Below, piece after piece: positions 1 through 6,371 of a stretch of 6,390 nucleotides of DNA; the first letter of the stretch is position 1; each line of letters opens with the position of its first letter. A program made the translations under genes and the position numbers. Below the pieces are notes generated by a model, which was given only the letters and a program-made list of their open reading frames with translations, had not been told where the DNA came from and did not search any database. This stretch comes from an uncultured Marinosulfonomonas sp. (lineage in GTDB: Bacteria > Pseudomonadota > Alphaproteobacteria > Rhodobacterales > Rhodobacteraceae): assembly GCA_947311455.1 (NCBI GenBank), contig CAMZKY010000293.1, positions 1 through 6,390 of the forward strand, written 5' to 3'.

Positions 1-856
1 CAACGCCAAGCGCCTCAAGACCCAAACCATCAGTGAACGGTTTGCGCCCTGTCGCCACCAAAACCACATCAGCGTCAATAGTGGATTCCGCATCGTTTTT
101 GCGCAGTTTATAGGTGACTTTGGCTTTGGTTTTGGTGGTCGAAACCGATTGCACAGCCGCCCCCAAAACAAACTTAAGCCCTTGTTTTTTAAGGCTTCTT
201 GCAAAGGCTTTGGCAACGTCTTTGTCAATGCCCGGGGTGATGTGATCCAGAAATTCAACCACCGTAACCTCGGCCCCCAAACGCGCGTAAACCGATCCCA
301 TTTCAAGGCCGATCACACCCGCGCCGATCACCACCATTTTCTTTGGCACCTTGCCCAAAGACAGCGCGCCTGTTGACGTGACCACAATTTTTTCGTCAAT
401 TTCAACACCGGGCAAAGAGGTGGGTTCCGAGCCTGTGGCGATAACGATGTTTTTGGTGTCAAACACATCATCCCCCACCTGAACCTTGCCCGCTGCAGGG
501 ATGGTGGCCCAGCCTTTGATCCAGTCTATCTTGTTCTTTTTAAACAGAAATTCGATGCCTTTGGTGTTCTGGCCAATCACATCATCCTTATAGGCCTGCA
601 TCTGGTTCCAATCCACAGAAGGCGACTTGCCTTTCAGGCCCATTTTCACGAAATTATGCTCGGCTTCGTGCAGCATATGCGAGGCGTGCAGCAGGGCTTT
701 TGACGGGATGCAGCCAACATTCAGGCAGGTGCCGCCAAGGGTTTCACGCCCTTCGACACAGGCGGTTTTCAGGCCCAGCTGGGCGCAGCGAATGGCGCTG
801 ACATAGCCGCCAGGGCCGCCGCCGATGATGATCACGTCATAGGAATTGGATGACAT
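1..856 (-). CDS. lpdA: Dihydrolipoyl dehydrogenase (E3), 3' part missing at window edge
   Basis: This is the E3 component of 2-oxoglutarate dehydrogenase. It is a cytoplasmic FAD flavoprotein that reoxidises dihydrolipoyl groups on SucB and passes the electrons to NAD+. The first 285 codons are present; the family is usually about 460-470 residues, so the rest of the NAD domain and the C-terminal dimerisation domain, with its His-Glu pair, lie off the left edge. Seen in the translation: the FAD-binding GGGPGG at residues 12-17, the redox-active disulfide motif GGTCLNVGCIPSK at 41-53 (Cys44 and Cys49), the ATGS motif at 140-143, the NAD-binding GAGVIGLE at 178-185, and ATGRKP at 268-273. The frame is open with no break. 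The start ATG at 854-856 is supported by a good ribosome binding site (GAAGGAGA, 863-870) and by the typical MSSNSYDVIIIG opening. Position after sucA-sucB makes the 2-oxoglutarate complex its likely home, though one E3 may also serve pyruvate dehydrogenase. Confidence 0.97.
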   Translation of the reverse strand, partial: MSSNSYDVIIIGGGPGGYVSAIRCAQLGLKTACVEGRETLGGTCLNVGCIPSKALLHASHMLHEAEHNFVKMGLKGKSPSVDWNQMQAYKDDVIGQNTKGIEFLFKKNKIDWIKGWATIPAAGKVQVGDDVFDTKNIVIATGSEPTSLPGVEIDEKIVVTSTGALSLGKVPKKMVVIGAGVIGLEMGSVYARLGAEVTVVEFLDHITPGIDKDVAKAFARSLKKQGLKFVLGAAVQSVSTTKTKAKVTYKLRKNDAESTIDADVVLVATGRKPFTDGLGLEALGV

Positions 857-862
857 TTGGTG

Positions 863-870
863 TCTCCTTC
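863..870 (-). promoter_or_regulatory. Ribosome binding site of lpdA
   Basis: GAAGGAGA on the minus strand contains the GGAG core seven bases before the lpdA ATG. It fixes the start at 856 and excludes longer readings. Confidence 0.85.
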
Positions 871-885
871 AGGATGAAAATTGGT

Positions 886-929
886 GTATGGCTTGCGTAT
901 GGCAAACGTATGGCAAGCGTATGGCAAAG
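886..929. repeat. Four 11-bp tandem repeats before lpdA
   Basis: Four head-to-tail 11-bp units lie at 886-896, 897-907, 908-918 and 919-929. Read on the plus strand they are GTATGGCTTGC, GTATGGCAAAC, GTATGGCAAGC and GTATGGCAAAG. A decayed fifth unit (TGTCTGGCGTA) follows at 930-940. On the lpdA strand the consensus is GYTTGCCATAC, so TTGCCA recurs three times, every 11 bases, ending about 30-45 bases before the start codon. The array is non-coding. It could be a protein-binding array on one face of the helix, part of an lpdA leader or promoter, or simply the product of replication slippage; the sequence does not decide between these. Confidence 0.85.
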
Positions 930-943
930 TGTCTGGCGTAGAA

Positions 944-962
944 CGGGGGCTGTCTGCCCCCG
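944..962 (-). terminator. GC-rich hairpin, possible terminator after the MAPEG gene
   Basis: A perfect 7-bp stem, CGGGGGC (944-950) with GCCCCCG (956-962), encloses a 5-base loop. On the minus strand it is followed only by TTCT, so it lacks a real U-tract. It lies about 50 bases past the MAPEG stop codon. A weaker hairpin with GGCC arms lies at about 966-979. It could terminate, pause, or protect the 3' end of the upstream message. If it terminates, lpdA needs its own promoter in 857-943. Confidence 0.45.
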
Positions 963-980
963 CAGGCCTGAACGGCCCGC

Positions 981-1010
981 TCCCCCGAGGATATTTGAAA
1001 AAAGAAGAAG
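981..1010 (-). repeat. Rhodobacteraceae-type 3' intergenic element
   Basis: Directly after the MAPEG stop codon the minus strand reads CTTCTTCTTTTTTCAAATAT followed by CCTCGGGGGA. From memory, a pyrimidine-rich run leading into ATCCTCGGGGG and then a GGGGGC-AGA-GCCCCC hairpin recurs after many genes in Rhodobacteraceae genomes. Here it sits in that expected place, with the hairpin at 944-962. This recognition is from memory, not from a search. Its function is unknown to me; a role in 3' ends or termination is a guess. Confidence 0.45.
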
Positions 1011-1012
1011 GC

Positions 1013-1402
1013 TCATATCACCACCTGCAACAGCATGATCACCGTCGCGCCCAGCCCGATTGACCACGCGATCGAGCGCAGCCACGGAATGCCGCTGACA
1101 TAAAGCGGCACATAGGCAACGCGCGCTGCCAGATAGACCCACGCACAGGTGATGGTTAGATAAGATGATTTCAGGCTTAGGGTGAGGGTAAGCACGGCGA
1201 TGGTGAACAGGGCCAGCGCCGCGTAATGATTGGTGAGCGCGCGATCCAGCCGTGCGCCGATGCCGTGCAACGGTTTGGCCGTATCGCGCGGGCCAACGCC
1301 GTGTTTGATACCGTTTTGCAGATCGGTGAAAATGACAACGAGGAGAAGTTGCGCGGCTTGGAGGAGGCCAGCGTAAGCGAGGATTTTGAGTTCTGGGGTC
1401 AT
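1013..1402 (-). CDS. MAPEG-family integral membrane protein
   Basis: A 129-residue membrane protein that resembles the bacterial MAPEG group (membrane-associated proteins in eicosanoid and glutathione metabolism). Family members are four-helix membrane proteins, some of which are glutathione-dependent; the substrate of this bacterial branch is not known to me. Hydrophobic segments lie at about residues 5-25, 60-77, 82-98 and 107-128. Conserved-looking features are RLDRALTNHY at 51-60 (Arg51, Arg54, Asn58, His59) and WVYLAARVAYVP at 88-99. The ATG at 1400-1402 is chosen because it forms an ATGA overlap with the stop of the upstream gene, has GGATGG five bases upstream, and gives the common MTPEL opening. 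An ATG three codons earlier (1411) is possible and would give 132 residues. Its GC content resembles the suc genes rather than its upstream partner. It lies between E2 and E3 genes but has no evident part in their chemistry. Confidence 0.85.
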   Translation of the reverse strand: MTPELKILAYAGLLQAAQLLLVVIFTDLQNGIKHGVGPRDTAKPLHGIGARLDRALTNHYAALALFTIAVLTLTLSLKSSYLTITCAWVYLAARVAYVPLYVSGIPWLRSIAWSIGLGATVIMLLQVVI

Positions 1403-1839
1403 GTAGACCATCCAATCGCTTTAAGGACATCAATCTTGGTTAAAACTAAGAGAAATGCGCCGATAACAAGAAGTGTTAGCTGCCAAAGTTGAAAAGATCT
1501 ATGTTTGCCTCCTAATGACTTGGTAAGTTCCGCAATGTGGTCAGCCATTTCTTTCTGAACGTTGGGGGGCGTCATTGATATTTCCCTTTGAGTAGAAATA
1601 ATTGTATTGCTTAAATTAATTGCAGACTGAAGACCTTGTAGAACCTTTAACCCGATAAGAAAACTAACGGCCCAGCACGTAAGAGCACCCAGTAAGAAGC
1701 GAGTTTCGATAAGGGTTAGAGTAGGTGCTATAGTGGCAAGTGAGTATCCGATACCTGTTCCTGATGCGCTCATCAAATAGTAGCAACGTTTTTCAGACGT
1801 TCGCCACATTTCAAAAGTAAGTTCCTTTTTCGTGCTCAT
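1399..1839 (-). CDS. Unrecognised small membrane protein, AT-rich
   Basis: I do not recognise this 146-residue protein. It has a short charged N-terminus (about 1-19), a hydrophobic stretch at about 21-41, a clear membrane helix at about 46-66, a polar stretch at about 67-116 that may be partly helical, and a clear helix at about 117-135. This predicts two or three membrane spans and no cleavable signal peptide. No catalytic motif is visible. Base use is unlike its neighbours: 150 of 360 bases at 1441-1800 are G or C (about 42%), and codons such as ATA, TTA and AGG appear that are scarce in sucA and sucB. That suggests horizontal arrival between sucB and the MAPEG gene. Its TGA overlaps the MAPEG ATG, which suggests coupled translation. 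The ribosome binding site is weak (GAAAAG abutting the ATG). The open frame, membrane profile and precise junctions support a real gene. Confidence 0.75.
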   Translation of the reverse strand: MSTKKELTFEMWRTSEKRCYYLMSASGTGIGYSLATIAPTLTLIETRFLLGALTCWAVSFLIGLKVLQGLQSAINLSNTIISTQREISMTPPNVQKEMADHIAELTKSLGGKHRSFQLWQLTLLVIGAFLLVLTKIDVLKAIGWST

Positions 1840-1851
1840 CTTTTCGGTTAC

Positions 1852-1884
1852 CCCGTGGTTGCACGGGCGGCGTACCCGCCGCCC
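1852..1884 (-). promoter_or_regulatory. Two overlapping hairpins downstream of sucB
   Basis: Two perfect inverted repeats share three bases. One pairs 1865-1872 (GGGCGGCG) with 1877-1884 (CGCCGCCC) around TACC. The other pairs 1852-1857 (CCCGTG) with 1862-1867 (CACGGG) around GTTG. Bases 1865-1867 belong to both, so only one can form fully at a time. The pair starts 9 bases past the sucB stop and ends 12 bases before the ATG of the 146-residue gene. No U-tract follows, so this is not a standard intrinsic terminator. It may act as a 3'-end stabiliser of the sucAB message, an attenuator-like switch, or a dispersed intergenic repeat. Confidence 0.55.
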
Positions 1885-1893
1885 ACCATTAAC

Positions 1894-3378
1894 TTACAAA
1901 TCCATCAACAAACGCCGTGGATCCTCAAGGGCTTCTTTGACCCGCACAAGGAATGTCACGGCACCTTTACCATCGACCACACGGTGATCATAGGACAGGG
2001 CCAGATACATCATCGGGCGGACTACAACTTGGCCGTTGATCGCCACGGGACGATCCTGAATTTTATGCATGCCAAGGATGCCCGATTGTGGCGGGTTCAG
2101 AATGGGCGACGACATAAGCGAGCCGTAAACACCGCCGTTGGAAATGGTAAAGCTGCCGCCTTGCATTTCGGCCATCGACAGTTTGCCGTCCACGCCTTTG
2201 CGCCCCAGCTCGCCGATTTTCTTTTCGATATCGGCGAATGACATTTCATGGGCATTGCGCACCACCGGCACCACCAATCCGGTTGGAGTGCCCACGGCGA
2301 CGCCCATATGCACATAGTTTTTGTACACAATATCGGTGCCGTCAATTTCGGCGTTTACGGCGGGGACTTCGTTCAGGGCGTGCACACAGGCTTTGGTAAA
2401 GAACGACATAAAGCCAAGTTTGGTGCCGTGTTTTTTCAAGAACAACTCTTTGTATTCCTTGCGCAGCTCCATCACTGCGGTCATGTCGACCTCGTTATAG
2501 GTGGTCAGCATAGCGGCGGTGTTTTGCGCCTCTTTCAAACGGCGCGCGATGGTTTGGCGCAGGCGGGTCATTTTCACCCGTTCTTCGCGCGATGCATCAT
2601 CGGCGGGCACCGGTGCGCGCGGGGTTGCGGCGGCGGGGGCCGGTGTTGGCGCGGCAACGGCAGCGGGCGGGTTGGCGATGGCATTTTGCACGTCTTCTTT
2701 CATGATGCGCCCGTCTTTGCCGGTGCCGGTAACAGCAGAGGCCGCAAGGCCGGATTCGGCCATCAGCTTGTTGGCAGAGGGGGCGTTTTCAACATCTTTC
2801 CCTGTGGGGGCCGCTGCGGCAGGGGCGGTGCTTGGGGCGGGGGCTGCGCCGGTTGCACCGCCCATAATCACCGCAAGTTTTCCGCCTGCATTCACCGTTG
2901 CGCCGTCGGGGGCCAGAATTTCCGACAGGATGCCAGAGGCAGGCGCGGGCACTTCGACAGATACTTTATCGGTTTCCAATTCGCACAGCATTTCATCTTG
3001 TGCCACCGTGTCGCCCACCTGTTTGAACCATGTGGCAACGGTGGCCTCGGTGACAGATTCGCCCAAGGTGGGCACCATCACATCAACCGCGCTGGCGGGT
3101 TCGGATTTTGCAGCGGGTGCAGGCGCAGGTGCGGCGGCTTCGCCTTCGTTCAGGATGGCCAGCAGGGCGTCAACGCCAACCGTATCGCCCTCGGCGGCGA
3201 TAATTTCGGCCATGGTGCCTGCGGCAGGGGAGGGCACCTCGACGGTGACTTTATCGGTTTCAAGTTCGCACAGCATTTCGTCAACCGCCACGGCATCGCC
3301 GGGTTTTTTGAACCATGTGGCAACGGTGGCTTCGGTGACGGATTCGCCAAGGGTGGGAACGCGGATTTCAGTGGACAT
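1894..3378 (-). CDS. sucB: Dihydrolipoyllysine-residue succinyltransferase (E2 of 2-oxoglutarate dehydrogenase)
   Basis: E2 forms the core of the 2-oxoglutarate dehydrogenase complex. It takes the succinyl group from SucA on a swinging lipoyl-lysine and transfers it to CoA. The 494-residue protein has, in order: lipoyl domain 1 (about 3-77, ETDK with Lys43), an Ala/Pro linker, lipoyl domain 2 (about 98-172, ETDK with Lys138), a second Ala/Pro linker, a peripheral-subunit-binding domain (about 197-234) for E3 or E1, a third Ala/Pro linker, and the acyltransferase domain (about 270-494) with DHRVVDG at 464-470, whose His465 and Asp469 match the family's catalytic residues. Many SucB proteins, such as that of E. 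coli, have one lipoyl domain and about 400 residues; two domains explain the extra length here. The start at 3378 has GAAGGA seven bases upstream and the usual MSTEIRVPTLGES opening. It follows sucA by 4 bases. The adjacent sucA identifies it as the succinyl rather than the acetyl enzyme. Confidence 0.97.
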   Translation of the reverse strand: MSTEIRVPTLGESVTEATVATWFKKPGDAVAVDEMLCELETDKVTVEVPSPAAGTMAEIIAAEGDTVGVDALLAILNEGEAAAPAPAPAAKSEPASAVDVMVPTLGESVTEATVATWFKQVGDTVAQDEMLCELETDKVSVEVPAPASGILSEILAPDGATVNAGGKLAVIMGGATGAAPAPSTAPAAAAPTGKDVENAPSANKLMAESGLAASAVTGTGKDGRIMKEDVQNAIANPPAAVAAPTPAPAAATPRAPVPADDASREERVKMTRLRQTIARRLKEAQNTAAMLTTYNEVDMTAVMELRKEYKELFLKKHGTKLGFMSFFTKACVHALNEVPAVNAEIDGTDIVYKNYVHMGVAVGTPTGLVVPVVRNAHEMSFADIEKKIGELGRKGVDGKLSMAEMQGGSFTISNGGVYGSLMSSPILNPPQSGILGMHKIQDRPVAINGQVVVRPMMYLALSYDHRVVDGKGAVTFLVRVKEALEDPRRLLMDL

Positions 3379-3382
3379 GGGG

Positions 3383-6346
3383 TTATCCTTCGATTGTAAG
3401 CGCGTCATTCACGAGCGCGATTTGTTGGGCTTTGTGGGTTTTGCCAAGGCCTGTGGCCGGCGATGCAGATGGCGGGCGGCCCGCATAGGTTGGTCGTTTG
3501 GCTTTGACGTCCAGACGGCCTAGCACCCATTCGATATTGGGTTCGATGAATGTCCAGCCGCCTTGGTTTTTGGGTTCTTCCTGACACCAGACCACATCGG
3601 CGTTTTTGAACCGATCCAGCTCTTTCGCCAATGACATGGCAGGCACCGGATAGAATTGTTCAACCCGCAGGATATAAACATCGGTCAGGCCGCGATTGTC
3701 GCGTTCCTCAAGCAGATCGTAATACACCTTGCCCGAACACATCACCACGCGTTTGATTTTATCATCCGCCACCAGTTTGGTATCGGAGCTGCCTTTTTGT
3801 GCGTCATCCCACAAGATACGGTGGAACGATGATCCGGTGACAAAATCGGCTTTGGTTGACACGGCCTTTTTGTGGCGTAGCAGCGATTTTGGCGTCATCA
3901 GGATCAGCGGTTTGCGATAGCTGCGGTGCATTTGACGGCGCAGCAGGTGGAAATAATTGGCCGGTGTGGTGCAATTGGCGACGATCCAGTTGTCTTCGGC
4001 GCTCATTTGTAAATACCGTTCCAAGCGGGCCGAGGAGTGTTCCGGCCCTTGGCCTTCATAGCCATGAGGCAGTAGCACCACGAGGCCTGACATGCGCAGC
4101 CATTTGCGTTCGCCCGAGGAAATAAACTGGTCAAACATGATTTGCGCCCCATTGGCGAAATCGCCAAACTGGGCCTCCCACAGAACCAGCGCGTTGGGTT
4201 CGGCAAGCGTGTAGCCATATTCAAAGCCAAGCACCGCGTATTCCGAAAGCATGGAATCGATCACTTCGAACTGGGCCTGACCTTCGCGGATATGGTTCAG
4301 CGGGTAGTACTTTTCTTCGCTATCCTGATTCAGGATCGCGGAATGCCTGTGGCTAAAGGTGCCGCGCGCGGAATCTTGTCCGGCAAGGCGCACGGGGTAT
4401 CCCTCGGTCATTAACGATCCAAAGGCCAAAGCCTCGCCCGTTGCCCAATCAATGTTTTCGCCCGCATCAAGCATCGCCTTTTTGGTGGCCAGCATCCGGT
4501 TGACTGTTTTGTGGGCGGGATAATCGGTGGGCAGTGTGGTTAAGGCTGCGCCCACCTGATTGTAGGTTTCTTCATTCATTGCGGTTTCGCCGCGTTGGTA
4601 ATCGGTGCTGTCGTGTTTTGACAGATGTTTCCAGCGCCCGTCCAGCCAATCGGCCTTGTTTGGCTTGTAGTTTTTGCCGATTTCGAATTCCTCGTTCAGA
4701 TGAGCCTGAAACGCGGTTTTCATATCGTCGATTTCGCCTTCGGGGATCAGCCCGTCACGCACCAGACGTTCGGTGTATAATTGCAGTGTGGTTTTCTGGG
4801 TTTTGATCTTTTTATACATCAGCGGGTTGGTGAACATCGGCTCGTCGCCTTCGTTGTGACCAAATCGGCGATAGCAGAAAATGTCGATCACCACGTCTTT
4901 GTGGAATTTTTGGCGGAACTCGGTGGCCACCTTGGCGGCGTGCACCACGGCTTCGGGATCGTCGCCGTTGACGTGGAAAATAGGCGCTTCGACCATCATC
5001 GCAATATCGGTGGGATAGGGCGATGAGCGGCTGAAACGTGGCGCGGCGGTAAAGCCGATCTGGTTATTCACCACGATATGAATGGTGCCGCCGGTGCGGT
5101 GCCCCGTTAGACCCGACAGGCCGAAACATTCGGAAATAATGCCTTGGCCGGCAAAGGCCGCATCGCCGTGCAGCAACAGCGGAATAACGCTGGAGCGTTC
5201 TTTATCGTGTTTTTGATCCTGCTTGGCGCGGGATTTGCCCAGCACCACAGGGTTTACCGCCTCAAGATGCGACGGGTTTGCCGTTAGGGATAAATGCACG
5301 GATTCACCGCCAAAGGAGCGATCAGAAGATGCGCCAAGGTGGTATTTCACATCGCCCGAGCCATCCACATCTTCGGGTTTGAAACTACCACCCAGAAATT
5401 CGTTGAACACCGCGCGGTAGGGTTTGGCCATCACATTCACCAGCACCGACAGGCGGCCACGGTGGGGCATGCCGATGATGATTTCTTTGGCGCCCAGATC
5501 ACCACCGCGTTTGATGATTTGCTCCATCGCCGGTATCAGGCTTTCGCCACCATCAAGGCCAAAGCGTTTGGTGCCCATGTATTTGACGTGCAGGAATTTC
5601 TCAAAACCTTCGGCCTCGACCAGTTTATTCAGGATCGCCTTGCGCCCTTTGCGGGTGAACTGGATTTCCTTGCCGTACCCTTCGATCCGTTCCTTAAGCC
5701 ATGAAGATTGTTCAGGATCGGAAATATGCATGTATTGCAAGGCAAACGTGCCACAATACGTGCGTTTAACGATTTCAATGATTTGGCGCATGGAGGCCAT
5801 TTGTAGACCCAGCACATTATCAAGGAAAATCTGACGATCCATATCGCCATCAACAAACCCGTAGGATTTCGGATTAAGCTCGGGCAGATCTTTGTTACCT
5901 TCAAGGCCCAGCGGATCAAGATCGGCGGCAAGGTGGCCACGGATGCGATAGGCACGAATGATCATCAGGGCGCGGATACTGTCCAGAACTGCGCGTTTGA
6001 TCTGGTCATCGGAAACCTGAACGCCCTTTTCCTCGGCCTTGGCCAGAATTTTCTCGGCCACTTGCGCGGGTTTGGCATCTTCGGTAGGCCATTGACCATC
6101 CAGCGCATGGGTCAGATCGTCATTCGGGATCGGCGGCCAGTCCGCGCGCGCCCACGAGGGGCCGGTGGCCTCGGCCTTGACGGCCATGTCATCGTCGTCC
6201 AGTTCCCTGAAAAACGCCTGCCACGCTTCATCGACCGCCTTCGGGTCATTGGCGTATTGGGCATAAAGCTGCTCGATATACTGGGCATTGTGCCCTTGCA
6301 GGAACGAGGAGGAGTGGAAATCTTCGGTGGTCGGTTGGTCGGTCAT
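3383..6346 (-). CDS. sucA: 2-oxoglutarate dehydrogenase E1 component
   Basis: This thiamine-diphosphate enzyme decarboxylates 2-oxoglutarate and succinylates the lipoyl group of SucB, the rate-setting entry to the complex. The protein has 987 residues, a normal length for alphaproteobacterial SucA. Seen in order: the N-terminal E1 segment (about 12-46, FLQGHNAQYIEQLYAQY), which in the family helps bind E2; MPHRGRLSVL at 293-302; the thiamine-diphosphate motif starting HGDAAFAGQG at 393-402 and ending NNQIGF at 427-432; RRFGHNEGDEP at 493-503; the pyrimidine-binding domain with FSHRHS at 664-669 and LWEAQFGDFANGAQ at 722-735; and the C-terminal domain with QEEPKNQGGW at 922-931. The start at 6346 gives the typical MTDQP opening and has AGGT seven bases upstream; the in-frame TTG at 6382 lies in a hairpin loop and is rejected. 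The frame is intact. sucA is the first gene of this transcript within the window, and sucB follows after 4 bases. Confidence 0.98.
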   Translation of the reverse strand: MTDQPTTEDFHSSSFLQGHNAQYIEQLYAQYANDPKAVDEAWQAFFRELDDDDMAVKAEATGPSWARADWPPIPNDDLTHALDGQWPTEDAKPAQVAEKILAKAEEKGVQVSDDQIKRAVLDSIRALMIIRAYRIRGHLAADLDPLGLEGNKDLPELNPKSYGFVDGDMDRQIFLDNVLGLQMASMRQIIEIVKRTYCGTFALQYMHISDPEQSSWLKERIEGYGKEIQFTRKGRKAILNKLVEAEGFEKFLHVKYMGTKRFGLDGGESLIPAMEQIIKRGGDLGAKEIIIGMPHRGRLSVLVNVMAKPYRAVFNEFLGGSFKPEDVDGSGDVKYHLGASSDRSFGGESVHLSLTANPSHLEAVNPVVLGKSRAKQDQKHDKERSSVIPLLLHGDAAFAGQGIISECFGLSGLTGHRTGGTIHIVVNNQIGFTAAPRFSRSSPYPTDIAMMVEAPIFHVNGDDPEAVVHAAKVATEFRQKFHKDVVIDIFCYRRFGHNEGDEPMFTNPLMYKKIKTQKTTLQLYTERLVRDGLIPEGEIDDMKTAFQAHLNEEFEIGKNYKPNKADWLDGRWKHLSKHDSTDYQRGETAMNEETYNQVGAALTTLPTDYPAHKTVNRMLATKKAMLDAGENIDWATGEALAFGSLMTEGYPVRLAGQDSARGTFSHRHSAILNQDSEEKYYPLNHIREGQAQFEVIDSMLSEYAVLGFEYGYTLAEPNALVLWEAQFGDFANGAQIMFDQFISSGERKWLRMSGLVVLLPHGYEGQGPEHSSARLERYLQMSAEDNWIVANCTTPANYFHLLRRQMHRSYRKPLILMTPKSLLRHKKAVSTKADFVTGSSFHRILWDDAQKGSSDTKLVADDKIKRVVMCSGKVYYDLLEERDNRGLTDVYILRVEQFYPVPAMSLAKELDRFKNADVVWCQEEPKNQGGWTFIEPNIEWVLGRLDVKAKRPTYAGRPPSASPATGLGKTHKAQQIALVNDALTIEG
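3386..3391 (-). promoter_or_regulatory. Ribosome binding site of sucB, inside the end of sucA
   Basis: GAAGGA lies seven bases before the sucB ATG and overlaps the last sucA codons (ATC GAA GGA TAA). It decides the sucB start at 3378 over an in-frame upstream ATG at 3408, and suggests that sucB is translated by ribosomes finishing sucA. Confidence 0.85.
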
Positions 6347-6371
6347 GACAAATACCTGAAAATGTGAGAGG

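Noticed and set aside
850..1063. Two short plus-strand frames (60 and 62 residues) over the 11-bp repeats
   Set aside because: The repeat array and the hairpin explain these frames. They have no ribosome binding site and no recognisable protein features.
837..1433. Minus-strand open frame of 198 residues with a TTG start
   Set aside because: It overlaps the MAPEG gene and the lpdA start out of frame, crosses the hairpin and repeat array, is Arg/His/Pro-rich, and matches nothing I know. The MAPEG frame is clearly the real one.
1855..2241. Plus-strand open frame of 128 residues across the sucB 3' end
   Set aside because: It begins in the hairpin region and then reads the antisense of the conserved SucB catalytic domain.
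3379..3408. Ten-residue longer SucB start at 3408
   Set aside because: It would overlap sucA and lacks a ribosome binding site, whereas the ATG at 3378 has GAAGGA at ideal spacing and gives the family N-terminus.
2248..3523. Long plus-strand open frames (383 and 340 residues) opposite sucB
   Set aside because: They are antisense shadows of sucB. Their translations are low-complexity (Gly/His/Cys-rich or Ala/Ser-rich) mirror images of its Ala/Pro linkers and lipoyl domains, with no recognisable domain.
3405..5955. Several short frames on both strands inside sucA
   Set aside because: All lie within the intact sucA gene in other frames and show no family features.
1894..6346. Pyruvate dehydrogenase E1/E2 as an alternative identity
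   Set aside because: The E1 is a single chain of 987 residues with the SucA N-terminal segment and HGDAAFAGQG motif, and the gene order matches sucAB.
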